A stretch of DNA of 64,000 nt from Rubrivivax gelatinosus. GTDB taxonomy: Bacteria; Pseudomonadota; Gammaproteobacteria; Burkholderiales; Burkholderiaceae_C. The first letter of the stretch is position 1, and each line of letters begins with the position of its first letter. Made by a program: the position numbers and the translations under genes. The stretch spans positions 30,309 through 94,308 of the forward strand of contig NZ_NRRU01000004.1 in NCBI RefSeq assembly GCF_016583785.1, given 5' to 3'. Below the pieces are notes generated by a model that saw only the letters and a program-made list of their open reading frames with translations, had not been told where the DNA came from and ran no database searches. Positions 25,942 to 33,886 of this stretch are shown here, piece by piece.

Positions 25942-26985
25942 TCAGCGCGGCCGATTCGGCTGATGGCTGCCGGAGGCCGCGTCGCGGGCCGCACGCGCCG
26001 CTCTCGCCGCAGCACCGACGCCGCGACCGACCAGATTTCCGGCGGTGTAGGGGACGCCGCCGCCGCCCCGAATCGAGCCGCCGGTGAGGCTGCTCACCGT
26101 CTTGTTGCCCTTGCGAAGGCCCGAGACGATGAGCGCGTTCTGCAGCATCTGGATGCCCTGCTGGACGACCGGGCCGCCAGTGAGGGCAGCGGCAAGGGCC
26201 GGTGCCTGGAAGCAGAGGATCGCCATCACGAGCATCAACACGCAGTAACGCAACGACTCGCCGAGCACGTTGAGGTTGGGCCCGAGGAATCCTCCGCCCT
26301 CTTCGATGGCGAGAAAAACCTCCCGGCCCAGGTACGTGCTCAGGCCCAGAGCAAAGAACGAGAACCAGGTCAGGACGACTGCGTTCAGAAGCATCGAGAC
26401 CCAACTATCGAAAAAACGCTGTGTCGGCTTCCACGCGAGTGCGAACACGAAGACAGGTCCTATGCCGAGCACAAACGTGAGCAGTGCGGTCGAGAGCGTC
26501 ACGACGAACACGGCAATGCACAGGAACGCAACCGAGCCGAATGCGAAGGCAATGGTCGCGAAGACGAGGTCCAGGCGAAGCAGGCTGGCCTCTTTCAAAA
26601 TGTCGAAGGTCTGCTTGCTGGCGCTGGTGTTGAATTCGTCGAGTAGTTCGTATGGCGAGGTGACCAGTTCCGCGGGAGAGCCAGCCGGCACAAATGCGGT
26701 CGCAACACTCAGCGCGAGATCCTTGGCTGATTCGGCGATTGTCGATATGTACAAACCGCTCTGCAGGGCAACAGCGAATATCATCGACAGCTTCACGAGC
26801 TTCCAGACGAACTGCGGTACGGTTTCGTTGACCTCGCCTCGCAATACGGAATATCCGAACAAGAGGATCCATACCGTCATTGAAATGAGCACCATCGGAG
26901 CCAACATTGTGCAAAGTTTGCTCACGACCTCAAGAACGTAAGTGCTCAATATTGTCGACACCTTCTCGCCGAGCCAGGTAAACAT
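25942..26985 (-). CDS. virB6: T4SS polytopic membrane protein VirB6/TrbL-like
   Basis: The 347-residue protein has five to seven hydrophobic helices (for example MVLISMTVWILLFGYSVL, SVAFLCIAVFVVTLS, LLTFVLGIGPVFVFALAW), the conserved motif around PTQRFFDSWVSMLLN and a Gly/Ala/Arg-rich soluble C-terminus. This fits VirB6, the central inner-membrane channel protein. Start ATG has AGGAGAC upstream. Bases 26400–26990 are visibly richer in A and T than the rest of the operon. Confidence 0.85.
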   Translation of the reverse strand: MFTWLGEKVSTILSTYVLEVVSKLCTMLAPMVLISMTVWILLFGYSVLRGEVNETVPQFVWKLVKLSMIFAVALQSGLYISTIAESAKDLALSVATAFVPAGSPAELVTSPYELLDEFNTSASKQTFDILKEASLLRLDLVFATIAFAFGSVAFLCIAVFVVTLSTALLTFVLGIGPVFVFALAWKPTQRFFDSWVSMLLNAVVLTWFSFFALGLSTYLGREVFLAIEEGGGFLGPNLNVLGESLRYCVLMLVMAILCFQAPALAAALTGGPVVQQGIQMLQNALIVSGLRKGNKTVSSLTGGSIRGGGGVPYTAGNLVGRGVGAAARAARAARDAASGSHQPNRPR

Positions 26986-26996
26986 CTGAGTCTCCT

Positions 26997-27413
26997 CTAC
27001 TGGATGGCGTCAGGCGCCATGTTTGCGGGCGGTCGGGCGAACAGTGGCTTGCACTTGCTCCCGAGTTCGGGGTATTGGCACTGGACCCATTCGTCTTTGC
27101 GAAGAACGACCCAAACGCGCCGAAGCTTTTGACTGCCGTATGTCGATGTGCGGCATGCGCCTGGTCGTGCGAACGGATCCGTGCACTCCATGAGTCCGTC
27201 CTTCGTCTCCACCATGCGCCAGGCGCCCGCATGGCAGCTGGCGTCGGCGCGGCAGACTTGTCCCATCGATGCCGGCACCGGTGGCGTCGTCACAACCTTC
27301 CCGGTCGCGGTCATCCGCACGGCCTCGTTGCCCTTCACGAACTGCGCATGCGCGGGGCAGAGGGCGAGGGCGGTCACGGCCGTGGCAAGGCCGAGCAGGG
27401 TGACGGTGTTCAT
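26997..27413 (-). CDS. Secreted cysteine-rich protein between virB4 and virB6
   Basis: The 138-residue product has a signal peptide (MNTVTLLGLATAVTALALCPAHA) with cleavage likely after AHA. The mature part carries six cysteines in pairs that suggest disulfides (VCRADASCHAG, MECTDPFARPGACR, VQCQYPELGSKC). No lipobox is present, so it is not a VirB7-like lipoprotein by sequence. Its start overlaps the virB4 stop by four bases and it lies 11 bases ahead of virB6, so it is an integral part of the operon. I do not recognise a family. Confidence 0.7.
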   Translation of the reverse strand: MNTVTLLGLATAVTALALCPAHAQFVKGNEAVRMTATGKVVTTPPVPASMGQVCRADASCHAGAWRMVETKDGLMECTDPFARPGACRTSTYGSQKLRRVWVVLRKDEWVQCQYPELGSKCKPLFARPPANMAPDAIQ

Positions 27414-29878
27414 CGGGCGCTCCTGGACGAGTTGGCGGTGCGCTCGCGCACCGCGCCCAGGAAGGGCGCCATCCAGTCCCGAGGGTCGTCACCCACCGTT
27501 GCGCGGATGCTGTCGAGCAGCGCCACGTTATCCGTCGTGCCCGACAGCACCGTAACGAAGTCCTGCATGCCGGCGAGGTCCAGCTCGCACAGCGCGCTCT
27601 CGTGGCCTTGCTTGACCAGGAAGCGGCGTCCGCCGGTCGAGGACAGGCTGCGCACGATGCCGAACTCGGCCTCGGTGAGCCCGAAGCCTTCGACGTACTC
27701 GTCGCGCTGCGCCTCGGGGTTGGCCAGGAAGATCTTGGTCACGCTCTGCTCAACCATCGTGCGGCCGATCGCGTGCTGCAGCACGTCCGACGGGCTCTGG
27801 GTGTCGAAGATCCCCAGGCCGTTCTGCTTGCGGATCGTCTTCTGTTTCTGCTTGGCGAAGTCGCTGAAGACCCGGTTGTCGAGCGCCTTCCAGAACTCCG
27901 AGATCACGTAGATCAGCCGGCTGCCGTCGACCAGTTCGCCCATCACGTCGAGCAGGTAGAGCATCACCGGTGTGCGCACCTCGGGCAGGTCCAGGAACTC
28001 GGTCGTGTCGAAGCCGATGGCCGAGGCCTGGTGCAAGTCGACCAGCCGGTCGTCTGCCTCGTCGAACACCCAGCCGAGCGCGCCACCGGCGCACCAGCGG
28101 GCCATGCGGTCGTGCAGGCTGTTGCCGCCGCCCTTGGGGAGGTTCTGGCGCACGGTGGAGAAGCGGCGCAGCGGCCGCGGCATCAGCGCCACAGCCCGTA
28201 CGGCACGTGCGATGGCCTGCTCGTCGGCCGGCAGCAGCGGCAGTGCCGGCGTCTCCAAGCAGGTCCGCACGAGCTGTTCCCAGAACTGGATCCGTGCCGG
28301 CGTGGGATCGCGCTGCAGCGGGTTGCAGCCGGTCGGCTTGCCGGCCTCGAGCGTGAAGTAGCGCCCGCCGATGGCGCGCAGCGCGATCTCGCTGCCGCGG
28401 TCCAGGTCGAACAGCACCAGGCGCGGCGCCGGTTGCCACTTGCGCGTCATCGCCAGCAGGAACATCACGAGCGTCGTCTTGCCGACGCCGGTCGAGCCGA
28501 TGACGAGCGTGTTGCCGGGGAGCTTCTTGTCCTCGGAGTCCTCGTCGTCGGGGCTCTTGTGGAGGTTCAAGTAGAAGGGCTGGCCACTGGGCGTGCGCAG
28601 CAGCGCCAGCGCTTCGCCCCAGGGGTTGCCGTCACGCTTGCCGCCGGCGAAGGCGTGCTGGCTGGCCAGCGCCGCGAAGGCCCGCGACGATAGCTGGGCC
28701 GCGCGCGGGCGCCAGCGCCAGTTGCCGGGCCACTGCGAGAACCACGCCGCGTCGGCCACCAGGTCGACCGGCCTCAGCTGCAGGCTGCACGACTCGCCGA
28801 CCGCGCCGACCGCCTGCGCCGAGCGGCGCGAGGCATCCGCCGCATCGGCGCCGAAGACGAGCAGGCTGTAGTGGTACTCGCCCATGCAGAATTGGCCGTC
28901 GCCGAGTTCGTTGAGTGCGACATCCATGTCTTCGATCTGGGTCGCGACGACGTCCTCGCTGGCCATCAGCTGGTTGCGCTGCAGCGTCAGTGCCCGCATC
29001 GCCTCGCGCCGCGGCAGGATCGAGAAGCTCTGCGTCTCGACGAACTCGCTTTGCTCGTAGAGCAGCGCGTTCAGCACACCCGGGGCGACGGTGTCGGCGT
29101 ACTCGTGAATGTCGGCGAAGGCCGCGTGGCGGCGCAGATCGCCGAAGCGGATCTCGACGGTGGCGCCCCCGAAAGACAGGCGCGAGGCGGGCAGCGTCCG
29201 GTACAGCGGCCCGGCCTGCAACGGGACCGGCCGGCGGACCCCGTTGACCAGGAAGCCCAGGAACTCGGCGACCTCGGAGAAGCGCATGCCGTGGCGCTCG
29301 GCGCTGCCGAGCAGCTCCGGCCCGAAGCCGCGCAGCACGCGGTGCACGAGCGCGGTCCTCTCCTGCATCACGCGCAGCGCCTCGGCCTGGTCGCGCGCGA
29401 TCTCGTCGCGGCTGCGCCGGGTGTTGCGGACCGCGCGGGCGGCCGCGTCGCGCTGCGGGCGGTAGACGAGCGTGAGGTACAGCTCGTTGCCCAGCATCCG
29501 GGTGCCCTGCAGCGAAGTCGCATAGGCACGCGCCAGGTCCTGTGCGAAGCCTGGCTCGGACGGCTCGATCAGAGCATCGTCCAGGCGCCGGTGCACGCGG
29601 TGGGTCCAGAGCGCGAACTGGCCGCCAGCGAGGTTGCGCAGCAGGCTGCACAGCGCCTCGTGGCGGTCGGCGATGCGGTGCGGATCGGCGCACTCGAACG
29701 CGACGCCGTCCAGACGCCACACGCGCAGCCAGTCGCCGCCGCGGGTGATGACGTCGTGCTCGGTGACCAGCGACGAGAACGGCACAAAGCGCGACAGCGC
29801 GTTCTCCTGGGCAGCCCGGTCCCAGTAGCGGGGCTTGGCCGTCGCCGTGGGGCGCAGCAGATCAGCGAACGCGGGCAT
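27410..29878 (-). CDS. virB4: T4SS ATPase VirB4
   Basis: This 822-residue inner-membrane-associated ATPase energises pilus assembly and transfer. The N-terminal CagE/TrbE/VirB part includes FVPFSSLVTEHDVITRGGDW. The C-terminal RecA-like domain has Walker A VIGSTGVGKTTLVMFLLA near residue 460, GCNPLQRDPTPARIQFW, and Walker B LIYVISEFWKALDN. Length is typical for VirB4. The start overlaps virB3 by 17 bases. Confidence 0.93.
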   Translation of the reverse strand: MPAFADLLRPTATAKPRYWDRAAQENALSRFVPFSSLVTEHDVITRGGDWLRVWRLDGVAFECADPHRIADRHEALCSLLRNLAGGQFALWTHRVHRRLDDALIEPSEPGFAQDLARAYATSLQGTRMLGNELYLTLVYRPQRDAAARAVRNTRRSRDEIARDQAEALRVMQERTALVHRVLRGFGPELLGSAERHGMRFSEVAEFLGFLVNGVRRPVPLQAGPLYRTLPASRLSFGGATVEIRFGDLRRHAAFADIHEYADTVAPGVLNALLYEQSEFVETQSFSILPRREAMRALTLQRNQLMASEDVVATQIEDMDVALNELGDGQFCMGEYHYSLLVFGADAADASRRSAQAVGAVGESCSLQLRPVDLVADAAWFSQWPGNWRWRPRAAQLSSRAFAALASQHAFAGGKRDGNPWGEALALLRTPSGQPFYLNLHKSPDDEDSEDKKLPGNTLVIGSTGVGKTTLVMFLLAMTRKWQPAPRLVLFDLDRGSEIALRAIGGRYFTLEAGKPTGCNPLQRDPTPARIQFWEQLVRTCLETPALPLLPADEQAIARAVRAVALMPRPLRRFSTVRQNLPKGGGNSLHDRMARWCAGGALGWVFDEADDRLVDLHQASAIGFDTTEFLDLPEVRTPVMLYLLDVMGELVDGSRLIYVISEFWKALDNRVFSDFAKQKQKTIRKQNGLGIFDTQSPSDVLQHAIGRTMVEQSVTKIFLANPEAQRDEYVEGFGLTEAEFGIVRSLSSTGGRRFLVKQGHESALCELDLAGMQDFVTVLSGTTDNVALLDSIRATVGDDPRDWMAPFLGAVRERTANSSRSAR

Positions 29879-30191
29879 CGCGGCCTCCGCGGTAGGGATA
29901 CGGGGCGTAGCTGCGCGCGCCCCAGAAGTGGCGATTGCGGTCCAGCAGCCGCAGGCGCATCGCGAGGAAGGCCTGGCGAAAACGCTGGTCGTCCTTGCGC
30001 GTGAGGTACCGCATCCAGACGAGCGCCGGCACCAGGCCGAGACCCGCCACCGGCACGATCCACCAGGTCAGGATCGGGCCGATCCACAGGACCAAGAGCG
30101 CGCTGCCGCCCACGAGCACGACGAACGGCACCAGGGGCACGCCGAAGAGCATCGGCGGCCGCGTCGCGCCCTTGTAGATGGCCTCGGCCAC
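29862..30191 (-). CDS. virB3: T4SS membrane protein VirB3
   Basis: The 109-residue protein begins MAEAIYKGATRPPMLFGVPL, the VirB3/TrbD signature, followed by two helices (FVVLVGGSALLVLWIG and WWIVPVAGLGLVPALVWM) and a basic cytoplasmic tail. The start is GTG at 30191 with TGAGGGG upstream. VirB3 works with VirB4 in pilus biogenesis. It lies ten bases after virB2. Confidence 0.9.
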   Translation of the reverse strand: MAEAIYKGATRPPMLFGVPLVPFVVLVGGSALLVLWIGPILTWWIVPVAGLGLVPALVWMRYLTRKDDQRFRQAFLAMRLRLLDRNRHFWGARSYAPYPYRGGRDARVR

Positions 30192-30201
30192 GACGTGCCC
30201 C

Positions 30202-30549
30202 TCAGGCGACGATGAAGCTGGAGAAGGCCGCCGCGCCGCCGATCAGCGTGCCGCCGATCAGGACGTTGGCGACGTCGGACAGGCGGGCGCCCTGGAAGAT
30301 CATCTTGAAGCCCGCCCAGATGATCGCGATCGTCACGACCGCGATCGAGATCACGATGAGGATGTCCTCGATCTTGATGACGGTCTCGTTGATCTTCTCG
30401 AAGCCCTGGGCGAAGACCGGCGGCGGCAGCAGCGCCGAGGCGATGCACAGCCACAGGACGATGACGGCCAGCAGGCCGCGGCGATTGAAGGGACGCGGTT
30501 CGGAGGGACGCGACGGCTCGATGCGTCGCAGGAACAGGTTCCAGCGCAT
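30202..30549 (-). CDS. virB2: Major pilin VirB2
   Basis: This is a 115-residue pilin precursor. A long basic leader (to about residue 45, ending VFAQG) precedes two hydrophobic helices, IEDILIVISIAVVTIAIIWA and ANVLIGGTLIGGAAAFSSFI, separated by a short polar loop, as in TrbC/VirB2. The ATG at 30549 has GGAGAG upstream. Cleavage after the Ala in FAQG would leave a mature pilin of roughly 70 residues. Confidence 0.88.
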   Translation of the reverse strand: MRWNLFLRRIEPSRPSEPRPFNRRGLLAVIVLWLCIASALLPPPVFAQGFEKINETVIKIEDILIVISIAVVTIAIIWAGFKMIFQGARLSDVANVLIGGTLIGGAAAFSSFIVA

Positions 30550-30604
30550 GGTGCTCTCCAGTGAACTGACGGCGGGGGACACAAGCTCAGGCTCTGCGCC
30601 GTCG

Positions 30605-31081
30605 TCACGGGGGCTTCATCAGGCGCATCGTTCGTGCCGCGTCGACGACGCGGGCGACGTAGCCGTGGGAGATGCCGGTGCTGAAGTCGCCGGCGTAGTA
30701 GCAGGACAGGGCCCGCTGGAGCGAACGCTGGCCGGGCAGGCCGGCGCGGTCGAAGCACTCGCCGAGCACCTGCTGCATCGCCTGCAGGTTGCGGCAGGCA
30801 TCGAAGGCAGCTGCCGGGTCCAGGTTCAGACGCGCGAAGTTGGCGCGGTTGATCTGCGCCAGGCCCAGGCTGTAGTTCCAGCCGTCGCGCTCCAGCATCG
30901 CCACGGTCGCCAGCGCCTCGGTGCGGTGGCGCGGCTGGCGCTCCAGGCGGCCGCCGACGACGCCGATGGCGTACGGGTTGGCGCCGCTCTCGGTGTCGAT
31001 GAGCAAGAGCGCGGTGCTGGGGTGCACCTGCGGCGCACAGGCGACGACCAGCGAGGTGAGGGCGGCGGGGTCCAGCGGCAT
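30605..31081 (-). CDS. virB1: Lytic transglycosylase VirB1
   Basis: The 158-residue protein has the SLT fold: catalytic Glu in LLLIDTESGANPYAIGVVGG, then YSLGLAQINRANF and ALSCYYAGDFSTG. It would open the peptidoglycan locally for assembly. No signal peptide is visible at the proposed ATG (MPLDPAALTSLVVACAP), as is true of several conjugative VirB1 proteins. It is separated from virB2 by 55 bases and follows the 175-residue gene by seven bases. Confidence 0.88.
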   Translation of the reverse strand: MPLDPAALTSLVVACAPQVHPSTALLLIDTESGANPYAIGVVGGRLERQPRHRTEALATVAMLERDGWNYSLGLAQINRANFARLNLDPAAAFDACRNLQAMQQVLGECFDRAGLPGQRSLQRALSCYYAGDFSTGISHGYVARVVDAARTMRLMKPP

Positions 31082-31088
31082 GGCGGCC

Positions 31089-31616
31089 TCAGCAGTCGGA
31101 GCAGCCCGAGCCTTCGGGCGGCTGGCTGGCCTGCCAGCGCGCGAAGTCTTCGTCGAAGCGCGTGTCCCAGCCCGGCAGCTGCGCCTTGGCGACGTCGCTG
31201 AACTCGGTGACGCTGTCGCCGCTGTTCCACCAGGTGCGGCTCCAGAGCTGGTTGTCGATCTGGACCGAGATCGCGCCGCGCCAGTCGCAGACGTACTCCG
31301 GCCCGTTGGGCGCATCGACCTGTCGCGTGTACTGGGGCGGGCAGAAGGCGGGAGCTGCCGCCCATTGGTGGCCGGACCGGTTTCCCGGCCCGGCCATGTC
31401 GCAAGTCGGGAACGGCCGGCCGTGCCGAAGGTCGCGAAAGAGCTGGTGGATCGGCGGCACGCACTGCGGGATGGACCTCCAGCTCGGAGCGGCCAGGCAC
31501 AGCAGCACCAGGCAGCCATCGAGCGCCTGGACATGAGCGCATGCAAGCATCAGGGCCAGGGGGGCGGCCAGCTTGGCAGCCCTGGCCTTGCGCTCTACAG
31601 TGGGTTGGCGGTTCAT
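31089..31616 (-). CDS. Secreted Cys-rich conjugation protein of unknown role
   Basis: The 175-residue product has a basic N-terminus and a hydrophobic stretch (KLAAPLALMLACAHVQA) followed by LDGCLVLLCLAAPSWRSIPQ and a proline- and cysteine-rich mature region that ends GSGCSDC. The ATG at 31616 is chosen because the hydrophobic segment then sits near the N-terminus; the frame is open further upstream. It is the first gene of the minus-strand virB operon. Similar proteins precede virB1 in other Burkholderiales elements to my recollection, but no function is known. Confidence 0.65.
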   Translation of the reverse strand: MNRQPTVERKARAAKLAAPLALMLACAHVQALDGCLVLLCLAAPSWRSIPQCVPPIHQLFRDLRHGRPFPTCDMAGPGNRSGHQWAAAPAFCPPQYTRQVDAPNGPEYVCDWRGAISVQIDNQLWSRTWWNSGDSVTEFSDVAKAQLPGWDTRFDEDFARWQASQPPEGSGCSDC

Positions 31617-31708
31617 GTCGCACTCGGGATGGATTGAGGGGCCGGGAAGCGATTGGATCGGCTGCATCGGTGCCTTCAATCTAAACCCAATACGGGTCAA
31701 TAAATGCG
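31617..31708. promoter_or_regulatory. Divergent control region of the virB operon
   Basis: This 92-base gap separates the virB operon (minus) from the SelU-like gene (plus). It should carry both promoters. Its right end contains the start of the 19-base repeat that recurs at the AlpA-like gene. No clean -35/-10 pair is evident. Confidence 0.5.
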
Positions 31709-31717
31709 ATGACTTCG
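31699..31717 (+). repeat. 19-base direct repeat, copy 1
   Basis: The sequence AATAAATGCGATGACTTCG spans the start codon of the SelU-like gene and is repeated exactly at 35032–35050. A further TTCGTCG follows after eight bases in both copies. It may be an operator or the trace of a duplication of the gene start. Confidence 0.75.
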
Positions 31718-32809
31718 AACACCAATTCGTCGCACCAAGGGCCGCAACACCCACCGGCTCCTGTGTCAGACATTGAATCGATCGGTGGCTACTTCCACAC
31801 GAACCGGATCGAGATCCAGGACTTCCGGTATTACGCTCTCGTCGTGGACTTGAGGCCGCGCATTGATTTCGAACGGGATCACCTTCCGGGTGCGTTCCAT
31901 TACGTCCCGGGCGATCCCGATGACTCGTCAGGCGGCGCGCGATTGGCCCAGGAGGCGGCGCCGCGGTCCTACATGCCGGACCCGCTCGGGACGCTGCTGG
32001 CCCGGGTCAGGCCGGGGCAGCGGGTGCTGCTCTACTGCACCAGCGGCGAGCCGACGGCGCGCAACCTGGCGGCCGCGCTGCGACTGCAAAACTTGGGGGT
32101 CGACGTGCTGCCGGGCGGCTGGGACAGCTACCGGCAATGGGTGCGTGCCGGGCTCGAGTTGCTGCCTCGTCTGGTGAGCTGGCGGGTGCTCGCGTCGCCG
32201 CTGGGCTGCGAGACCTCGCGCGTGCTCGACAGCATGGGGGCGCACGAGACGCACCAGACGCTCGACCTGCAGCGCATGGCCGGCTGGACGGCCGGCTCGA
32301 GGCAGGCCGCGGGGACGCAGCCGAGCCAGGAGGCCTTCGAGACAGCCATCATCGACCGGCTGCGAGACTTCAGTGCCGAACGGCCGGTCTGGACCAGCTT
32401 CGTGCCCCGACAACTCGGCGCCCTGGAGCTTCCCCCGGCGCTCGGCGACGCGATCGCCGTGTCGCCGCTTTACCGGCTCGACGTCCCGCTGCCCGAACGG
32501 CTGCGGCACTGGCGGCACAGCGACGCCGAGGACGCCGGTGAGCCCGCTAGCGGGCAGGACGTTGCGGACGAGATGCTGGCCGCGACGCTTCTCGGCGAAC
32601 TCGCCCCTGACCTCGAAGCTCAGGTGTCGGCTGTCGGCATATCCCGCCGCGAGTTGCCGGTACTGGCCTTCGATTCGTTCGAGCCGGCAGCGCTGTCCGC
32701 GGCGATTCGCGCCTGGCTCGGCGAGGAGGATGACGCAGACGACGAGGATGGCGAAGACAGGGCGGATGAGGGCGAGGACGAGGACGGCGAGTCCAGCAGG
32801 CCGGCATGA
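31709..32809 (+). CDS. SelU/MnmH-like rhodanese protein with degenerate P-loop
   Basis: The 366-residue protein follows the layout of tRNA 2-selenouridine synthase. Residues 20–145 are a rhodanese domain: VVDLRPRIDFERDHLPGAF and the active-site loop LLYCTSGEP with Cys110. Residues 155–270 match the SelU P-loop domain in order (VLDSMG, QTLDLQRMAGWTAGS, QPSQEAFETAI, LGALELPPALGDA), but the Walker A site, GxTGSGKT in SelU, reads ASPLGCETS, so nucleotide binding should be lost. The tail (about 340–366) is almost all Asp and Glu. It may be a sulfur-transfer protein or a decayed SelU paralogue with a regulatory role. It overlaps the LuxR gene antisense by 190 bases. Confidence 0.6.
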   Translation: MTSNTNSSHQGPQHPPAPVSDIESIGGYFHTNRIEIQDFRYYALVVDLRPRIDFERDHLPGAFHYVPGDPDDSSGGARLAQEAAPRSYMPDPLGTLLARVRPGQRVLLYCTSGEPTARNLAAALRLQNLGVDVLPGGWDSYRQWVRAGLELLPRLVSWRVLASPLGCETSRVLDSMGAHETHQTLDLQRMAGWTAGSRQAAGTQPSQEAFETAIIDRLRDFSAERPVWTSFVPRQLGALELPPALGDAIAVSPLYRLDVPLPERLRHWRHSDAEDAGEPASGQDVADEMLAATLLGELAPDLEAQVSAVGISRRELPVLAFDSFEPAALSAAIRAWLGEEDDADDEDGEDRADEGEDEDGESSRPA

Positions 32810-33579
32810 ACCGCCAGCTTCACGGCGCCGCGGCGGCGGGTCACGCCCAGCCGCCGATTGAGTCGCCGCACTCGCGAGTCGACGGCGCACGCGCTGAGCG
32901 CGAGCTTGGGGGCGATCTGCTTGCTCGTCAGCCCGGCCTCGAGATCCATCAGCAGCGCGCGGTCCTCCTCATCCAGGCCGGCGAGCGCGAGCACATCCTG
33001 GTTCGCCTGCTCGATCCACCACTCGTGCAGTTCGAACGCCACGGTGCGCGCTTGCAGGCGCAGCGCCGCAAAGGCCGCGTCGTCGTGAAAGTAGCCCGGC
33101 GTCGCCGAGCCCAGGCATAGCAGCCCGCGGCGCGTGTAGCCCAGCGGGCCGTGGACGGGCACCAGTACCGTCGAGGCGAAGCCGCAGGCGCGGGCCACCT
33201 CGAACGCCACGGGGTAGTCGCCGGTGAGCCGGCCCAGCCGCTCGGCCACGGCGACCGGCAGGCGCTCCATCGCGTAGGCGACCCAGGGGTGCGCCTTGCA
33301 GTCGCGCGTGCCCTGGAGCTCGTCGGCCAGCAGGGGATCGCAGGCGGTCAGCACGCCGCACGCCTCGACGCCGTCTCCGTCCCGCACGAAGCTCGCGAAG
33401 GCGGCTCTCTCCGCCCCCAGCGCCTGGGCCACATCGCGAAGGCGCTCAACGGCTTCTGAAGCATCTGCGGCATCCGCGATGCGCATAGCCGCCGCATGAA
33501 CCCGGGCCGGGTAGTCCGCACGCGAGACGACCGCAGCCAGCGCACGGGCCTCACGCCCGGTCGAGCAGGCGGCGGCCAT
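32620..33579 (-). CDS. LuxR-family transcriptional regulator
   Basis: The 319-residue protein has an N-terminal ligand-binding-like domain (residues 25–190, with AHPWVAYAMERLPV and FASTVLVPVHGPLG as in autoinducer-binding domains) and a LuxR HTH at about 200–263 (LDEEDRALLMDLEAGLTSKQ, then VTRRRGAVKLAVHAGLL). The remaining 56 residues are Ser/Pro-rich and arise from sequence that codes in antisense for the acidic tail of the SelU-like gene. It likely controls the conjugative genes. No luxI is in the window. The start overlaps the previous gene by 29 bases. Confidence 0.75.
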   Translation of the reverse strand: MAAACSTGREARALAAVVSRADYPARVHAAAMRIADAADASEAVERLRDVAQALGAERAAFASFVRDGDGVEACGVLTACDPLLADELQGTRDCKAHPWVAYAMERLPVAVAERLGRLTGDYPVAFEVARACGFASTVLVPVHGPLGYTRRGLLCLGSATPGYFHDDAAFAALRLQARTVAFELHEWWIEQANQDVLALAGLDEEDRALLMDLEAGLTSKQIAPKLALSACAVDSRVRRLNRRLGVTRRRGAVKLAVHAGLLDSPSSSSPSSALSSPSSSSASSSSPSQARIAADSAAGSNESKASTGNSRRDMPTADT

Positions 33580-33886
33580 GGCGGGCGAGCTCCTGGTTGA
33601 TCAGCGGGTCCTGATAGCGCTCGGCTTGTGTGGTGGCCCAGGCGAGGAAGCCGTCGAGGTTCTCGAACAGCATGCATGCGGTCGCCGTGGCTCGCGCGGT
33701 CGCCTCGTGCCGCTCGACATAAAGCTCGGCGCCGTGGCGCCGGAGCACGATCCCCAGGCTGCGTCTGCCGTGAGCCGGTCCGAAATGCAAGACCGCAGGG
33801 CTGTCCGCGTGCGAGCGAGCCTGCTGAAGCGGTGGTCGGCCCCGGCCGTGACGCAACGGGGGGCACGAACGCTGATCGAGCTGCAT
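33551..33886 (-). CDS. Small conserved-looking protein upstream of the LuxR gene
   Basis: The 111-residue product has a basic N-terminus and a C-terminal half with YVERHEATARATATACMLFE and LDGFLAWATTQAERYQDP. The ATG at 33886 has a perfect GGAGG four bases away, which supports a real gene and sets the start. It is co-transcribed with the LuxR-type gene. I do not recognise a family. The product is soluble, with no signal peptide. Confidence 0.6.
   Translation of the reverse strand: MQLDQRSCPPLRHGRGRPPLQQARSHADSPAVLHFGPAHGRRSLGIVLRRHGAELYVERHEATARATATACMLFENLDGFLAWATTQAERYQDPLINQELARHGRRLLDRA

Noticed and set aside
26997..27413. VirB7 lipoprotein
   Set aside because: There is a signal peptide, but the residues before Cys19 do not form a lipobox, and the protein is far larger than VirB7.
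31709..32809. Functional tRNA 2-selenouridine synthase
   Set aside because: The rhodanese Cys is present, but the P-loop needed for the prenyl-transfer/phosphate-binding domain is not, so normal SelU activity is unlikely.
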